From Falciphora oryzae (lineage: Eukaryota > Ascomycota > Sordariomycetes > Magnaporthales > Magnaporthaceae): a stretch of DNA of 64,000 nt. Positions 63,278-64,000 of the stretch are shown here, piece by piece. The position numbers and the translations under genes were made by a program. The notes beneath the pieces were generated by a model. It was given only the letters and a program-made list of their open reading frames with translations. It was not told the DNA's origin and ran no database searches. Location: positions 1-64,000 of the forward strand of contig JNVV01000069.1 in assembly GCA_000733355.1 (NCBI GenBank). Direction: 5' to 3'. Position 1 is the first letter of the stretch. Each line of letters starts with the position of its first letter.

Positions 63278-64000
63278 CTAAGCAGACTCGCCGACCTGCT
63301 TCAGGATACCCGCAAGGTTTATGCTCTTGGGCCTCTCAATGGGCAGGCCCAGGGCGCGATCCCAGATGAGTTGGGCTAGCGGCCCCAGTCCGCGGCTTAC
63401 ACCGAAGGTGGCCGTGTAGTAGAGCGTCTCGTGGAACCCGTAGTGGTGGAAAAGCACCCCGGAGCTCGAATCCACGTTGGGGTAGGGGTTCTTTGTCTTG
63501 CCGTGCTTCTTGAGCACCTCGGGCGCCACCTGGCTGTTGAGTTGGACGAGCCGGAAGACCGGGTCACGCGCTATTTCGGGGCGCGACGCTGCATAGTCCA
63601 TCAGGGCCTGGAAGCGGGGGTCCGGCTTGCGCAGGACGGCGTGGCCGTATCCGGGGACGACGCGACCCGAGTTCAAGGTCGACCATAGGTAGTCGTGGAC
63701 ATCCTTCTCCGTGTATTCGGCCGGGATCGCGTCTTTCATCTGGATGATCCATCGAAGGACCTCCTGGGCGGCGAGCCTGTAGACGGTTCTCATGTATTAG
63801 CGTTTGCCGCTTCTGTCCAGCCACAATTGTCTGAGCACCCGACACTTACCCATGAAGAGGCCCGGCCAGCCCCTGGAGGCCGGCGCTGTAGCTGAGGAAC
63901 GGATCGCTCAGAGCGCTGCCGACGAGGTGTGTGGCATGTGCGGACACGTTGCCGCCCTCGTGGTCGCCGTGGAGTGCAAGGTACAGACGGAGAAGATCCT
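63278..64000 (-). CDS. Citrate synthase family enzyme, 3' part (runs off window)
   Basis: Minus-strand exons 64000-63850 (partial) and 63776-63278, split by a 73-bp intron (GTAAGT donor, TACAG end), encode the C-terminal half of a eukaryotic-type citrate synthase or 2-methylcitrate synthase. These condense oxaloacetate with acetyl-CoA or propionyl-CoA in the mitochondrial matrix (or peroxisome). The active-site residues expected in the family are present: His in GPLHGLAAQEVL, His in GYGHAVLR and Asp in [23 protein letters not shown] is the usual C-terminal motif. The protein ends in GESA without an SKL-type peroxisomal signal. The N-terminal part and any mitochondrial presequence lie beyond 64000, so citrate and methylcitrate synthase cannot be told apart. 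Confidence 0.93.

Overview
This is a window of nuclear DNA from a filamentous ascomycete. The spliceosomal introns are short (about 55-145 bp), with GT donors, CTRAC-type branch points and AG acceptors. The host genes have GC-rich codons, and the repeats carry one-directional C-to-T and G-to-A damage of the kind made by repeat-induced point mutation (RIP). The gene families (PNP-NACHT-ankyrin NLR, fungal rhodopsin-like membrane protein, MARVEL protein, secreted DUF4360 protein, GH2 beta-mannosidase, P450, phospholipase B) fit Sordariomycetes, perhaps Sordariales/Chaetomiaceae; that placement is inference. Two N runs (25149-25445 and 35787-35959) show it is a draft assembly.

Left arm, 1-14.0 kb: a seven-TM membrane protein (878-2002), a four-exon MARVEL-type membrane protein (minus, 3750-4601), a small protein resembling the ET79/aegerolysin class (5749-6194), a secreted phospholipase B (7021-9095), an ankyrin protein (minus, 9815-10665, 5' end unresolved) and a five-exon fungal rhodopsin-like protein (minus, 11819-14026). 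A 1.0-kb terminal-inverted-repeat element has landed in the last codons of the rhodopsin-like gene.

Transposon-rich centre, 14.1-45.0 kb: an NLR gene with PNP_UDP, NACHT and about 14 ankyrin repeats (15816-33521) is split inside its first domain by a Ty1/copia element. The copia element contains a palindromic TA-flanked MITE, and the MITE contains a chromodomain Ty3/gypsy element. Each layer is supported by its own target-site duplication and, where the target is coding, by restoration of the target reading frame. To the right lies a two-gene PIF/Harbinger-like transposon (36018 to about 45000). It carries a solo gypsy LTR and a 5.9-kb TIR-bounded block, and the block is itself filled with AT-rich palindromic MITEs and a 5'-truncated LINE.

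Right arm, 45.0-64.0 kb, is gene-like again: an intracellular beta-mannosidase (45581-48397), a tiny three-exon gene (51526-51924), a cytochrome P450 (53253-54831), a secreted DUF4360 protein (minus, 56364-57101), two neighbouring uncharacterised intron-containing genes (59620-60624 and 60937-62131), and the 3' part of a citrate synthase running off the right edge (minus, 63278-64000).

The most notable results are the four-level nested insertion in the NLR, the six-copy palindromic MITE family, the exactly traceable insertion that replaced the C-terminus of the rhodopsin-like gene, and RIP-like loss of catalytic residues in three transposon classes. No tRNA, rRNA or CRISPR array was recognised.
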